Shown here piece after piece: positions 1 to 9,140 of a stretch of 64,000 nt of DNA. Origin of the DNA: Rhodococcoides fascians A25f. Lineage in GTDB: Bacteria > Actinomycetota > Actinomycetes > Mycobacteriales > Mycobacteriaceae. Where the stretch lies: NCBI RefSeq assembly GCF_000760935.2, contig NZ_CP049744.1, forward strand, positions 930,001 to 994,000, written 5' to 3'. How positions within the stretch are numbered: position 1 is the stretch's first letter; every line of letters starts with the position of its first letter. The position numbers and the translations under genes are program-made. Under the pieces are notes generated by a model. It made no database searches. It saw only the letters and a list, made by a program, of their open reading frames with translations, and was not told where the DNA came from.

Positions 1-621
1 CGGGATGGAGAACCCGTTTCGCTTGTCTCGTAGGCGAGCTCCGGCGACCGGTGTGTCGACCGTGAACAGGAGTGTGTCGAAGCCTGCCTTTGCTGCGCGT
101 TCGACCAGCCCGAACGAGATGTCACGATCTCGCATGACGTAGAGCTGGAACCAGTTTCGCCCATTCGCGTTGGTGGCCTTGACGTCCTCGATCGACGTGG
201 TGCCCAGGGTCGAGAGGCAGAACGGAATTCCCGCAGCGCCGGCGGCTGCAGAACCGGCGTATTCGCCCTCGGTCTGCATCAGGCGGGTGAATCCAGTCGG
301 GGCGATGCCGAACGGGAGCGCGGAAGGCCCACCGAACACCGTCGTCGAGGTGTCGACGTGGGAGACGTCCCGCAGGATCGAGGGATGGAATTCGACGTCG
401 CGGAAGGCCTGACGAGCCCGCGACAGCGAGATCTCGGCGTCAGCGGCACCGTCGGTGTAGTCGAATGCCGCGCGAGGGGTGCGACGGCGGGCGATGGTAC
501 GAAGATCGTCGATGGTGAGAGCGGCGTTCAGGCGTCGTCGACGCAGATTCAGATCGGGCTTCTTGAACGATATGAGGTCACGGAGATCGGAGGGGTTGGG
601 TAGCTGCCGGGTGATGGGCAT
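1..621 (-). CDS. Alpha-hydroxy-acid dehydrogenase (FMN-dependent, L-lactate dehydrogenase type), C-terminal part beyond window edge
   Basis: The visible 207 residues read on the minus strand from an ATG at 621 without a stop to base 1. They match the N-terminal part of the FMN-dependent alpha-hydroxy-acid family (LldD, glycolate oxidase): [12 protein letters not shown], then the FMN-barrel segments PFGIAPTGF and [10 protein letters not shown], then [18 protein letters not shown]. These enzymes oxidise 2-hydroxy acids such as L-lactate to 2-oxo acids. The catalytic His/Arg pair lies in the missing C-terminal half, so substrate cannot be judged. The roughly 30-residue basic N-terminal extension before the first helix resembles actinobacterial LldD-like paralogues. 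The next minus-strand gene upstream (718-1254) is 96 bp away. Confidence 0.85.
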   Translation of the reverse strand, partial: MPITRQLPNPSDLRDLISFKKPDLNLRRRRLNAALTIDDLRTIARRRTPRAAFDYTDGAADAEISLSRARQAFRDVEFHPSILRDVSHVDTSTTVFGGPSALPFGIAPTGFTRLMQTEGEYAGSAAAGAAGIPFCLSTLGTTSIEDVKATNANGRNWFQLYVMRDRDISFGLVERAAKAGFDTLLFTVDTPVAGARLRDKRNGFSIP

Positions 622-717
622 GTGACGGTCTCGATTCTGTGGGCTGATCCTCTTCCCACCACACCACCCGAGGTGTTGGCAACGACGCGCAGGGTGGCGT
701 GCCCGTGCCCCGGCCCG

Positions 718-1254
718 TCAGCTCCGCATCAGCTTGTGCAGCGCATCGGCGATCTCTGGATCGGTGTATCCACCGGTCCGGGCCACGAAAGTCGTTCGGG
801 TGACTGCCAGTACGTCGCCTCGCTGATCGGTGAGGGTGTTACTGGTGACCATCACGTCGCTTCCCGAGGATTGCCGAAACGATTCCAGGCACAGGTCGGA
901 GCTGACGCGATCGCCGACCTGCATCGGTCGGCGGATCAGGATTTGTTGATCTGTGTGTAGAACGTCGCTGACGGAATAGCCGATCAGCAGGTGGGCGAAC
1001 AGTTCGGGCAGCAATCGGGTGCCGATGACGCTGACAAAGGTGACCGGAGCGATCAACGTGGCGTAGCCGAGCGCAGCGGCCGCGATTTCGAGGCGATGGG
1101 CGGGATGGTCGTCGTGGACGGAACGGGCGAATTCACGAATTTGTTCGCGACCGACCTCGTAATCGTGCGGTGGTCGATAGTGGCACCCGACCTTGTCTGC
1201 GATGGTTGGAACGGCCGCAGGAGACAGATCCGTTGGTTGGTCGATCACCGTCAT
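718..1254 (-). CDS. HadA-like (3R)-hydroxyacyl-ACP/CoA dehydratase, hot-dog fold with MaoC-like N-terminal domain
   Basis: 178 residues. The text resembles mycobacterial HadA/HadC (FAS1-like dehydratase domain): VGCHYRPPHDYEVGREQIREFARSV at the N terminus (residues 23-47), a central hydrophobic hot-dog helix, then IRRPMQVGDRVSSDL. In HadAB and HadBC the A or C subunit is the substrate-binding half and HadB supplies the catalytic His/Asp. No HadB partner lies in this window, so the protein either pairs with a distant HadB-like subunit or works alone; I cannot tell which. The start is supported by a GGAGG ribosome-binding site six bases before the ATG at 1254. Usual HadA length is about 160 residues, so this is slightly long. 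Confidence 0.7.
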   Translation of the reverse strand: MTVIDQPTDLSPAAVPTIADKVGCHYRPPHDYEVGREQIREFARSVHDDHPAHRLEIAAAALGYATLIAPVTFVSVIGTRLLPELFAHLLIGYSVSDVLHTDQQILIRRPMQVGDRVSSDLCLESFRQSSGSDVMVTSNTLTDQRGDVLAVTRTTFVARTGGYTDPEIADALHKLMRS

Positions 1255-1608
1255 GTCGAACCTCCAGAGGCTCCGAGCCTGTGCCGAGTCACCAGAATTG
1301 GAACAGCCTCAGAACTGACACGCCGTCAGAGTTGCGCACATTTGCGATCGATCACAGTCGAGTCGACGGTGTGCTGGAGATTCGCCAGGGCTCCTCTTGT
1401 TGCCGGGTGCGGATGACAGCGCGCGTCGCGTCCAGACCTCTGACAAATGCGCGCGCGTTTGCCAGACGCGCGCGGAATCGCTCCGTTCTGGCCGCGATTT
1501 TGCGCGCGTTCAGCGAGTGCGCGCGCGTTTGCCTCGAACCCGGGACGCGGCGAACCCCGAACCGCCGAACCCCGCACTCACACCCCAGCGCCCAGGACCC
1601 AAGCCGGG
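1255..1608. repeat. Non-coding gap with GC-alternating palindromic direct repeats
   Basis: No credible gene lies here. The 16-mer TGCGCGCGCGTTTGCC occurs twice, at 1448-1463 and 1518-1533, exactly 70 bp apart. With the preceding CAAA, the first copy is a near-palindrome (CAAA-TGCGCGCGCG-TTTG). Further blocks such as GACGCGCGCG (1465-1474) and GCGCGCGTTC (1502-1511) are inverted relative to each other. The layout looks like a small interspersed palindromic element between the helicase terminus and the dehydratase promoter, but its family is unknown to me. Confidence 0.5.
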
Positions 1609-3978
1609 TCAACCCTCTCGAGTGACGGCCGCGAGTATCGCCGTCAACACTCGAACGGCACCGTCTTTGTCCAGTGGATCGTTGCCGTTTCCACATTTTG
1701 GGGATTGCACACAGGATGGGCATCCGGTTTGGCATTCGCAGGAGACGATGGCGTCCTTGGTGGCGGCGAGCCAATCGGCGATGGCCACGTGGCCGCGGTC
1801 GGCGAATCCGGCTCCGCCGTCGTATCCGTCGTAGACGAAGACCGTCGGCAGCCCGGTGTCGGGGTGTAGAGCCGTCGACACTCCGCCGATGTCCCATCGA
1901 TCGCACGTTGCAACCAAGGGCAGCAATCCGATGGCGGCGTGTTCGGCTGCGTGCAGAGATCCGGGGAATCGTTCGTACGGAACCCCGCTGTGCTCCAACA
2001 ACTCCGGTGTGATGGTGTACATGACGGCTCGGGTGTCGAGGGTCTGGGCGGGCATGTCGAGTTCGATGGAATCGAGTACCTCGCCCGAGAGCAGGCGTCG
2101 GAGATATCCGACGACCTGATGGGTGACGTTCACCTGCACCAGTGCGACGCGCACCTCGCCGTAGTCGACGGATTCGTGCACCGCAGTGATCGAGATGTCG
2201 GTGATCTCGCGGGCCGAGGTGTTCCACTCGGGTTGCTCCGCGTGCACCAACGCCAGACCGGCGTCGAGATCGAGTTCGTCGACCACGAACGACTCGCCCT
2301 GGTGGATGTGGACGGCGCCGGGATGTGCAGTGGCGGGTGCTCGTCCGCCGTCGACCGTACCGAGCATGCGGCCGGACTCGCCGTCGACGATGGCCACCTG
2401 CACACCGGTGCCGCCGCGGATGTTCACCGCACCGTGCGGTGAGAGTTGCTGGCCCTCGGGCGTGATGAACCATCCGTGCGGACGCTTGCGCACGTAGCCC
2501 TTCAGCTCGAGCTCCTCGAGTACCGATTCTGCGCTCAGCTCCTCGGCCTCGGCTAGGGTGATCGGCAGTTCGACTGCAGCGCAGAGCAATTGCGGAGCCA
2601 GAATGTACGGATTGGTGGGGTCGGTGACGGTGGCCTCGACGGGCTTGTCCAGCAGGGCCGCCGGGTGATGCACCAGATACGTGTCGAGTGGATCGTCGCG
2701 CGCAACGAGAACCAGGAGCGATCCTTCTCCGCGACGTCCGGCGCGGCCGCCCTGCTGCCAGAACGACGCGACGGTACCGGGGAAGCCGGCGACGATCACC
2801 GCGTCCAAACCGGCAATGTCGACGCCCAATTCGAGTGCGTTGGTGGTGGCGACGCCCAACAACGTGCCGTCGGACAGATCGGATTCCAGTTTTCGCCGGT
2901 CCTCCGCCAAATACCCTGCGCGATAGGCGGCGACGCGTCGCACCAGTTGCGGATCGACGTCGGCGAGAATTCTCTGAGCGCCGAGTGCGGTGACCTCGGC
3001 TCCGCGCCTGGAGCGTACGAATGCCAGCGTACGGGCACCCTCCACCAACAGATCGGCCATGATGCGCGACGCCTCCGCGCCTGCGGATTTCCTTACCGGA
3101 GCGCCGTTTTCACCGGTGATCTCTTTCAGCAGCGGTGGTTCCCACAGTGCGACGGTGCGGGCTCCGTGCGGGGAGCCGTCCTCGGTGACTTCTTCGCACG
3201 GCGCTCCGATGAGGCGGCTCGCAGCCCGCCCTGGCTCGGACGTGGTGGCGCTGGCGAGCACGAACACCGGTGATGCACCGTACCGTGCGCAGAGGCGTCG
3301 GAGCCTGCGAAGCACCAACGCGACATTGGATCCGAAAACGCCGCGGTAGTAGTGACATTCGTCGACAACCACATAACGAAGATTGCGGAGAAACCGAGAC
3401 CAACGCTCGTGCGAACCGAGAATGCCAAGGTGCAGCATGTCGGGGTTGGTGAAGATCCACCGCGCATTGGTGCGTGCCCACTGGCGAATCTCGATCGGAG
3501 TGTCACCGTCGTAGGCACTCGGGAACACCTCTGCGAGTTCGCCTGACAGTTCCCGCAACTCGTCGGTGATCGAGATGGTGGTGCGTAGCTGATCGGCACC
3601 GAGGGCCTTGGTGGGAGCCAGGTACAGCGCGGTCGCCCGAGCGTCGGCAGAAAGAGTCGTCAGAATGGGAAGTTGATACGCCAACGATTTGCCCGACGCG
3701 GTGCTCGTCGAGAGCACCACGTGATTGCCCTCGGCGGCGAGTGTTGCCGCACGTGCCTGATGCGTCCACGGTTGTGCGATCCCACGAGAGGTGATCACCT
3801 GCACCACTTCCGGGCCCACCCACGACGGCCAGGAGGCGAACTGCGAGACCCGTGCCGGCAGTTCGGCGACGTGGGTCAGCGGGCTCTCGTTCGCGGGCGA
3901 ACCCGCCAGTACTCGATCCAACAACCGCTGCCCGTAGCTCGCGCCATCCGCACCGTCCAGCGGATGGTTCTCGCTCAC
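1609..3978 (-). CDS. DEAD/DEAH-type helicase with C-terminal DUF1998 zinc domain (Rv3649/MrfA-like)
   Basis: 789 residues, an SF2 ATP-dependent DNA helicase. Seen in order: Q-motif-like QPWTHQ (69-74), Walker [10 protein letters not shown] (90-98), motif Ia APTKAL (121-126), Walker B as DECH (206-209), motif [11 protein letters not shown], motif [14 protein letters not shown], and near the C terminus the four-cysteine cluster [10 protein letters not shown]...C of the DUF1998/MZB domain. Bacillus MrfA (YprA), with the same architecture, acts in mitomycin C lesion repair; applying that role here is inference. The M. tuberculosis counterpart Rv3649 also sits divergent to cspA. A 400-bp gap separates the two start codons. 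Confidence 0.9.
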   Translation of the reverse strand: MSENHPLDGADGASYGQRLLDRVLAGSPANESPLTHVAELPARVSQFASWPSWVGPEVVQVITSRGIAQPWTHQARAATLAAEGNHVVLSTSTASGKSLAYQLPILTTLSADARATALYLAPTKALGADQLRTTISITDELRELSGELAEVFPSAYDGDTPIEIRQWARTNARWIFTNPDMLHLGILGSHERWSRFLRNLRYVVVDECHYYRGVFGSNVALVLRRLRRLCARYGASPVFVLASATTSEPGRAASRLIGAPCEEVTEDGSPHGARTVALWEPPLLKEITGENGAPVRKSAGAEASRIMADLLVEGARTLAFVRSRRGAEVTALGAQRILADVDPQLVRRVAAYRAGYLAEDRRKLESDLSDGTLLGVATTNALELGVDIAGLDAVIVAGFPGTVASFWQQGGRAGRRGEGSLLVLVARDDPLDTYLVHHPAALLDKPVEATVTDPTNPYILAPQLLCAAVELPITLAEAEELSAESVLEELELKGYVRKRPHGWFITPEGQQLSPHGAVNIRGGTGVQVAIVDGESGRMLGTVDGGRAPATAHPGAVHIHQGESFVVDELDLDAGLALVHAEQPEWNTSAREITDISITAVHESVDYGEVRVALVQVNVTHQVVGYLRRLLSGEVLDSIELDMPAQTLDTRAVMYTITPELLEHSGVPYERFPGSLHAAEHAAIGLLPLVATCDRWDIGGVSTALHPDTGLPTVFVYDGYDGGAGFADRGHVAIADWLAATKDAIVSCECQTGCPSCVQSPKCGNGNDPLDKDGAVRVLTAILAAVTREG

Positions 3979-4378
3979 TGCCGGTCTCCATGCATTCGTT
4001 CGATCTACAAGCGCCGTCGGGCTCTTCGCGACCTGGGATCCCCATGCTATCGCGGGCCGTCGACGGCTCGTTCGGGCCCTGGTGGGAGCCGCAATTCATC
4101 CGTCTCGTGTTGTGCGTTTCCACAACATGGGCAAATTGTTCGAAAAGGGTCGGTTTTCGACTGTTGCGAACGTGGAGTTCATGGTTCACTTGACGCGGTC
4201 GCAGCTTCTGTGTTCGTTCTACGCTTCGCAGGATCTCATGTTGCGGGCGCGGTACTGGGAGAGCTCGTCCATCAGGGGGAATCCTGAGGGGGATTCGTAC
4301 AAGTGCAGCGGTCGGAACCGGCCCGATGGATCGAAAGTGCGCTCCATCGAATCCGGTGTTAGAAAGAGAAGGAAAAGC
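3979..4378. promoter_or_regulatory. Divergent helicase/cspA intergenic region with structured cspA leader
   Basis: No gene seen. A perfect 7-bp inverted repeat TGTTGTG-N6-CACAACA lies at 4108-4127. A second hairpin, GAATCC-N6-GGATTC, lies at 4279-4296, about 80 nt before cspA. A possible -35 TTGACG is at 4190-4195 without a convincing -10. Long structured 5' leaders are typical of bacterial cold-shock genes. A GAAGGA ribosome-binding site (4368-4373) sits five bases before the cspA ATG. Confidence 0.45.
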
Positions 4379-4582
4379 ATGGCACAGGGAACTGTGAAGT
4401 GGTTCAACGCCGAAAAGGGCTTTGGATTCATCGCACCAGAAGACGGCTCCGCTGACGTTTTCGTCCACTACTCCGAGATTCAGGGCAGCGGTTTCCGCAC
4501 CCTCGAGGAGAACCAGCGCGTGGAGTTCGAGGTCGGCCAGGGCACCAAGGGTCCTCAGGCAACGGGCGTTCGCGCAGTCTGA
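4379..4582 (+). CDS. cspA: Cold-shock protein, single CSD domain
   Basis: 67 residues, the normal length for a bacterial cold-shock protein. It binds single-stranded RNA/DNA as an RNA chaperone. RNP1 is KGFGFI (residues 16-21) and RNP2 is VFVHY (30-34); the first strand reads [12 protein letters not shown]. The ATG at 4379 is chosen because the CSD begins there and a strong GAAGGA site precedes it; the frame stays open further upstream but the extra sequence has no domain character. It corresponds in order and sequence to M. tuberculosis cspA (Rv3648c). Confidence 0.97.
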   Translation: MAQGTVKWFNAEKGFGFIAPEDGSADVFVHYSEIQGSGFRTLEENQRVEFEVGQGTKGPQATGVRAV

Positions 4583-4597
4583 TCCGAGTCGAGAACT

Positions 4598-4652
4598 GTC
4601 ATCCCCCTTTCGCGGTGGTCTCCGGTGGAGTCGATCGCGGGAGGGGGATGAC
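4598..4652 (+). terminator. Long hairpin after cspA
   Basis: GTCATCCCCC (4598-4607) pairs perfectly with GGGGGATGAC (4643-4652). Inside it, CGCG at 4611-4614 can pair with CGCG at 4636-4639, and CTCC-GGT-GGAG forms a small apical hairpin. There is no T-run, as is common for actinobacterial terminators. It starts 16 nt past the cspA stop. Confidence 0.65.
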
Positions 4653-4707
4653 TCATATCCGAACCACCCGAGTGCGGCGAAAGCCGTGAGCGTGGCCGCC
4701 GATGTCC

Positions 4708-4720
4708 TAATGTCCTTGCT
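4708..4720 (+). promoter_or_regulatory. -10 box for a leaderless start of the 4721 gene
   Basis: TAATGT at 4708-4713 fits the actinobacterial TANNNT -10 consensus and ends seven bases before the GTG at 4721. No Shine-Dalgarno sequence is visible, so the mRNA probably begins at or next to the start codon. Confidence 0.4.
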
Positions 4721-5308
4721 GTGAACCAGCTGTCCTTCTTCTCCGCCGAATCGTTGCCGCCCGCGGTGACCGATCTCAGTGGGCTGCTGGCTGCCACCGG
4801 CCACGTCGTCACCTCCGCGGGCTCGGCCCGTATTTCAGTCGTCGTCGACGCGCAGTGGCGCGCGGAGGCCATCGCCGAACTCATCGCGCAGTGTGGTCTG
4901 ACTGCAGAGTTGGGGCGATCGGAGGAGAACCGGCCGTTGGTGCGTACCGCGTCGGTGCCCGAACTGTTCGCACTGGCGTCTCTGTGGACCAAGGGTGCTG
5001 TCAAAGCCGTCCCTCCCGGGTGGGTACCGGGTTCGCGCGAACTCCGCGCCTGGGTGCTGGCGGCCGGTCGTCCCGAGGCCGAGGGTGAGCGGTACGTGCT
5101 CGGACTCGATCCTCACGCACCGGACACCCATTCCGTCCTCGCGCAGTCGTTGATGCGTGCGGGCATCGCGCCGACGCTGATCGGCACTCGAGGCTCCAAT
5201 CCGGGGCTGAGAATCACCGGTCGACGACGGCTGTTGCGTCTCACCGAGAACGTCGGTGAGGCTCCCCGGAACGTGGACGCACGTACCATTTGGCCGCGCG
5301 CGGAGTAG
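4721..5308 (+). CDS. Conserved actinobacterial protein of unknown function (Rv3647c-like)
   Basis: 195 residues starting at GTG 4721. I recognise no named domain. The protein is soluble, with an N-terminal alpha/beta part (ISVVVDAQWRAEAIAELIAQCG) and a C-terminal part ending in GLRITGRRRLLRLTENVG, which looks like a basic beta hairpin. It is called by position: M. tuberculosis has an uncharacterised gene, Rv3647c, between cspA and topA. Conserved linkage with topA and holB hints at a chromosome-related role, but that is inference. No ribosome-binding site is visible; a TANNNT box seven bases upstream favours leaderless expression. Confidence 0.75.
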   Translation: MNQLSFFSAESLPPAVTDLSGLLAATGHVVTSAGSARISVVVDAQWRAEAIAELIAQCGLTAELGRSEENRPLVRTASVPELFALASLWTKGAVKAVPPGWVPGSRELRAWVLAAGRPEAEGERYVLGLDPHAPDTHSVLAQSLMRAGIAPTLIGTRGSNPGLRITGRRRLLRLTENVGEAPRNVDARTIWPRAE

Positions 5309-5368
5309 CCCGATATGTGACTGATCTGCGAGTATTTGGTCGACGTATGTCAGTCTGTTAGTAGTGGG

Positions 5369-5386
5369 ACAGGCAAATCTGCCTGT
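5369..5386 (+). promoter_or_regulatory. Perfect hairpin ACAGGCA-N4-TGCCTGT before topA
   Basis: Seven paired bases at 5369-5375 and 5380-5386 with loop AATC, 31 nt before the topA start. It could be a leader hairpin or an operator for a dimeric regulator. There is no T-run, and the preceding gene ended 60 bp earlier. Confidence 0.45.
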
Positions 5387-5417
5387 GAAAACGCACTAGG
5401 GAAGGTTCGGCAGCAAG

Positions 5418-8400
5418 GTGGCAGCACGTAAGAACGGCACGGGGGACAGCTCCGCCGAGCCGCGTCGTCTGGTCATCGTCGAGTCTCCGACCAAGGCAAG
5501 GAAGATCGCCCCGTACCTGGGGAGCAACTACGTCGTCGAGGCCTCCGTCGGCCATATTCGCGACCTTCCCCGCGGTGCCGCGGACGTCCCCGCCAAGTAC
5601 AAGGGCGAGCCCTGGGCGCGTCTCGGTGTGGACGTCGACCACGACTTCGAGGCCCTCTACGTCGTCTCGCCCGAGAAGAAGGGCAAGGTCGCAGAGCTGA
5701 AAAGTCTGCTCAAAGACGCCGACGAGCTGTATCTCGCCACTGACCCCGACCGCGAGGGTGAGGCCATCGCCTGGCATCTCCTCGAGACCCTGAACCCCAA
5801 AGTCCCTGTTCGACGCATGGTCTTCCACGAGATCACCAAGCCGGCGATCCTCGCGGCCGCCGCCGACACTCGCGACCTCGACCAAGACCTGGTCGACGCC
5901 CAGGAGACCCGTCGTATCCTCGACCGTCTCTACGGCTACGAAGTGAGCCCGGTGCTGTGGAAGAAGGTCATGCCGAAGCTGTCGGCGGGCCGAGTGCAAT
6001 CCGTCGCCACCCGCATCATCGTCCAGCGTGAGCGCGAGCGGATGGCATTCCGCAGCGCCGAGTACTGGGACATCTCCGCCACGCTCGACGCCGGTGCCGA
6101 GGCGAGCCCGCGCAGTTTCGGAGCCCGGCTGGTCAACGTCGACGGCAATCGCGTCGCCGCCGGTCGCGATTTCGGGGCCGACGGCAAACTCAAGACCGAG
6201 TCCGTGACCGTGTTGGACGAACCGCGTGCCCGACGCCTCGCCGAGGCTCTCGAAGGCGTCGATCTGACGGTCGCGTCGGCAGAGGACAAGCCGTACACCC
6301 GCAAGCCGTACCCGCCGTTCATGACGTCGACGCTGCAGCAGGAGGCCGGTCGCAAGCTGCGGTTCAGTTCCGAACGGACCATGCGAGTGGCGCAGCGTCT
6401 GTACGAGAACGGCTACATCACCTACATGCGTACCGACTCGACGTCGCTGTCCGCGTCGGCGGTCTCCGCGGCACGGGCGCAGGCAACCGAGCTCTACGGC
6501 CCCGAGTACGTGCATCCCACTCCCCGGCAGTACACCCGCAAGGTCAAGAACGCGCAGGAGGCGCACGAGGCCATCCGCCCCGCGGGTGACGTGTTCCAGA
6601 CTCCCGGCCAGCTGCACTCGGCGCTGCAGACCGACGAATTCCGGCTGTACGAGCTGATCTGGCAGCGCACGGTGGCGTCGCAGATGGCGGATCTGCGCGG
6701 CACCACACTGACGCTGCGCATCACCGGAACCGCAGGCACAGGCGAGGAGTGCACGTTCTCCGCGTCGGGCCGCACCATCACGTTCGCCGGCTTCCTCAAG
6801 GCCTACGTCGAGAGCGTCGACGACGAGGCGGGCGGTCAGACCGACGACGCCGAGTCGCGTCTGCCCGCGCTGAAGGCCGGACAGGCAGTGACGGCCACCA
6901 AGCTCGATCCCGACGGTCACACCACCAACCCGCCGGCTCGATTCACCGAGGCGTCGCTCATCAAGACGCTCGAAGAGCTGGGAATCGGTCGGCCGTCGAC
7001 GTATTCCTCGATCATCAAGACCATCCTCGACCGCGGTTACGTCTACAAGCGTGGCAGTGCTCTGGTGCCGTCGTGGGTGGCGTTCTCGGTGATTGCGTTG
7101 CTGGAAGCGCACTTCGGGCGTCTGGTGGACTTCGATTTCACCGCCGGAATGGAAGACGATCTCGACGCGATCGCGGGAGGCCGTGAGCGACGCGGCGATT
7201 GGCTGCAGAACTTCTACTTCGGCGGCGAGACCGGTGCCGAGGGTTCGGTGGCGCGATCCGGCGGCCTGAAGAAGATGGTGGGCCAGAATCTCGAAGAGAT
7301 CGACGCCCGCACCATCAACTCGATCCGTCTGTTCGACGACTCCGAGGGACGCGAAATCCATGTGCGCGTGGGCCGTTACGGTCCGTACCTCGAACGCATG
7401 GTCAAGAACGACGACGATCCGGACGGCGATCCGATCAGCCAGCGGGCGAACCTGCCCGACGATCTGCCGCCGGACGAGTTGACGCTCGACTTCGCCGAAA
7501 AGCTCTTCGCCACACCGCAAGAGGGCCGCAAGCTCGGTGTGGATCCGTTGACCGGCCACGACATCGTCGCGAAGGAAGGCCGTTTCGGGCCGTACGTCAC
7601 CGAGATCCTGCCCGAGCCGGAACCCGAGCCGACGCCGCCTCAGCCCGATATCGTGCCGATCCCGACCGGTAACGACGGTGATGGTGGCGGTGGCGTCAAG
7701 ACTGCGGTGAAGAAGGCTGCAGCCAAGAAAGCACCGGCCAAGAAGGCTGCCGCGAAGAAGGCCACCGGCCCCAAGCCGCGGACCGGCTCGTTGCTCAAGT
7801 CGATGGATCTGGCGACGATCACGCTCGAGGATGCCCTCAAGCTGCTGTCGTTGCCGCGCATCGTCGGCGTCGATCCCGAGTCCAAGGAAGAGATCACCGC
7901 GCAGAACGGCCGTTACGGCCCGTATCTGAAGAAGGGCACCGACTCTCGCTCGCTCGCGGACGAGGATCAGATGTTCACGGTCAGTCTCGAAGAGGCTCTG
8001 AAGATCTACGCCGAGCCCAAGCGTCGCGGACGTCAGGGGGAGGCCAAGCCGCCGCTGCGAGAGCTGGGCGTCGACCCGATCAGTGAGAAGCCGATGGTGA
8101 TCAAGGACGGCCGATTCGGGCCGTACGTCACCGACGGTGAGACCAACGCGAGTCTGCGCAAGGACGACGAGGTCGAGTCGATCACCGACGACCGTGCATC
8201 GGAGTTGTTGGCGGACAGGCGTGCTCGCGGCCCGGTGAAGAAGAAGGCACCGGCCAAGAAGGCGGCCGCCAAGAAAGCCCCGGCAAAGAAGACTGCGGCG
8301 AAGAAGGCTCCGGCCAAAAAAGCTGCTGCCAAGAAGACCGCCACCAAGACCACTGCTACCAAGACCACTGCCGCGAAGAAGGCCCCGGTCAAGAAGGCTC

Positions 8401-8426
8401 CTGCGAAGAAGACCGAGAGCGAATAG
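5418..8426 (+). CDS. topA: DNA topoisomerase I (type IA) with lysine-rich tail
   Basis: 1002 residues from GTG 5418. It relaxes negative supercoils through a 5'-phosphotyrosine intermediate. Toprim motifs are visible: VIVESPTKARKI (Glu22) and DPDREGE (109-115). The active tyrosine is Tyr336 in YMRTDS. The C-terminal half carries repeated topo-C elements (GRYGPYL, GRFGPYVT) and two basic blocks: an internal linker near 757-788 rich in KKAAAKKAPAKK, and a tail from about 935 to the end. The lysine-rich tail is typical of mycobacterial-type TopA; the family in M. tuberculosis is about 934 residues, and the excess here is mostly the internal basic linker. A leader hairpin lies just upstream. Confidence 0.97.
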   Translation: MAARKNGTGDSSAEPRRLVIVESPTKARKIAPYLGSNYVVEASVGHIRDLPRGAADVPAKYKGEPWARLGVDVDHDFEALYVVSPEKKGKVAELKSLLKDADELYLATDPDREGEAIAWHLLETLNPKVPVRRMVFHEITKPAILAAAADTRDLDQDLVDAQETRRILDRLYGYEVSPVLWKKVMPKLSAGRVQSVATRIIVQRERERMAFRSAEYWDISATLDAGAEASPRSFGARLVNVDGNRVAAGRDFGADGKLKTESVTVLDEPRARRLAEALEGVDLTVASAEDKPYTRKPYPPFMTSTLQQEAGRKLRFSSERTMRVAQRLYENGYITYMRTDSTSLSASAVSAARAQATELYGPEYVHPTPRQYTRKVKNAQEAHEAIRPAGDVFQTPGQLHSALQTDEFRLYELIWQRTVASQMADLRGTTLTLRITGTAGTGEECTFSASGRTITFAGFLKAYVESVDDEAGGQTDDAESRLPALKAGQAVTATKLDPDGHTTNPPARFTEASLIKTLEELGIGRPSTYSSIIKTILDRGYVYKRGSALVPSWVAFSVIALLEAHFGRLVDFDFTAGMEDDLDAIAGGRERRGDWLQNFYFGGETGAEGSVARSGGLKKMVGQNLEEIDARTINSIRLFDDSEGREIHVRVGRYGPYLERMVKNDDDPDGDPISQRANLPDDLPPDELTLDFAEKLFATPQEGRKLGVDPLTGHDIVAKEGRFGPYVTEILPEPEPEPTPPQPDIVPIPTGNDGDGGGGVKTAVKKAAAKKAPAKKAAAKKATGPKPRTGSLLKSMDLATITLEDALKLLSLPRIVGVDPESKEEITAQNGRYGPYLKKGTDSRSLADEDQMFTVSLEEALKIYAEPKRRGRQGEAKPPLRELGVDPISEKPMVIKDGRFGPYVTDGETNASLRKDDEVESITDDRASELLADRRARGPVKKKAPAKKAAAKKAPAKKTAAKKAPAKKAAAKKTATKTTATKTTAAKKAPVKKAPAKKTESE

Positions 8427-8435
8427 CCCGACGAG

Positions 8436-8483
8436 CTCGAAGTTGTGGACGGAAAGACGGCCGAAAGCCGCCGTAACTTCGAG
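8436..8483 (+). terminator. topA terminator hairpin
   Basis: CTCGAAGTT (8436-8444) pairs with AACTTCGAG (8475-8483). The stem continues inward with ACGG (8449-8452) and CCGT (8471-8474), and CGGC-CGAAA-GCCG at the apex. It begins ten bases after the topA stop. There is no T-run. Confidence 0.65.
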
Positions 8484-8516
8484 TTCGGCGATCGGCGGGA
8501 ACATTCGGTCGACGGG

Positions 8517-9113
8517 ATGCGTCGAACCGTCGTGAAGCGCGGATTGATCGGTCTCGTAGCCCTCGGATGCGTCGTTGCCACGTCGACGGGCTGCTCTCAG
8601 GTGGTCCAGGGCCGAGCGACGGCAGCCGAGCAGGGTTCGGTGACTCCGTCGGTGTCCAGGCCGGACGTCCCGGCAGGTGAGCTGTTCGATCCGTGTTCGT
8701 TGCCGCTCGCGAGCTTGGATCCGACGGGCGCGCTCGAGTTGAAGGACTCGCTCACTCCAGGGATACCCGACACATCCGGCGTCTGTGTGTGGACGAGTTC
8801 GGACTACTCGCTGTCGGTGACCATGTCTGTTACCGAATTCCTGATTTTCTCCGATCCGAAGTCGACTCCGGACTTGGAGGACGTGCGGTCGGAGAAGGTG
8901 GGTGCCTTCACCTTCGACGTGTTTCGAATCGGTTCGACCCTCGACGACGACGGGAAGAGTCAGTCGTGCAATGCACAGACCACGACGTCCGGGGGAAACG
9001 TGAGCTTGAATGTGTTCGAGATCGACTTCGAGCCCACGGAACCGATCGATGCATGCGCGACGACCGAGAAGATTCTTCGGTCGCTCGAGCCGTTCCTGCC
9101 CGCGCCGGGGTAG
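8517..9113 (+). CDS. Secreted lipoprotein, DUF3558 family
   Basis: 198 residues from ATG 8517. The N terminus is a lipoprotein signal peptide: basic MRRTVVKR, a hydrophobic stretch GLIGLVALGCVVAT, and lipobox STGC with Cys at about residue 26. The mature part contains FDPCSLPLASL and a later C...C pair (SGVCVW, QSCNAQ, DACATTEK), as in the actinobacterial DUF3558 lipoproteins, whose function is unknown. An in-frame GTG exists upstream at 8445, but it lies inside the topA terminator and adds no signal-like sequence. The gene sits between topA and holB, where M. tuberculosis has the adenylate cyclase Rv3645. Confidence 0.85.
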   Translation: MRRTVVKRGLIGLVALGCVVATSTGCSQVVQGRATAAEQGSVTPSVSRPDVPAGELFDPCSLPLASLDPTGALELKDSLTPGIPDTSGVCVWTSSDYSLSVTMSVTEFLIFSDPKSTPDLEDVRSEKVGAFTFDVFRIGSTLDDDGKSQSCNAQTTTSGGNVSLNVFEIDFEPTEPIDACATTEKILRSLEPFLPAPG

Positions 9114-9127
9114 TCGGACCCAACCGT

Positions 9128-9140
9128 TAGGGTTGGCGGC
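9128..9140 (+). promoter_or_regulatory. -10 box for leaderless holB
   Basis: TAGGGT at 9128-9133 is followed by seven bases and the holB ATG at 9141. No Shine-Dalgarno sequence is visible. The fit to TANNNT is good; the -35 is not clear. Confidence 0.4.
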
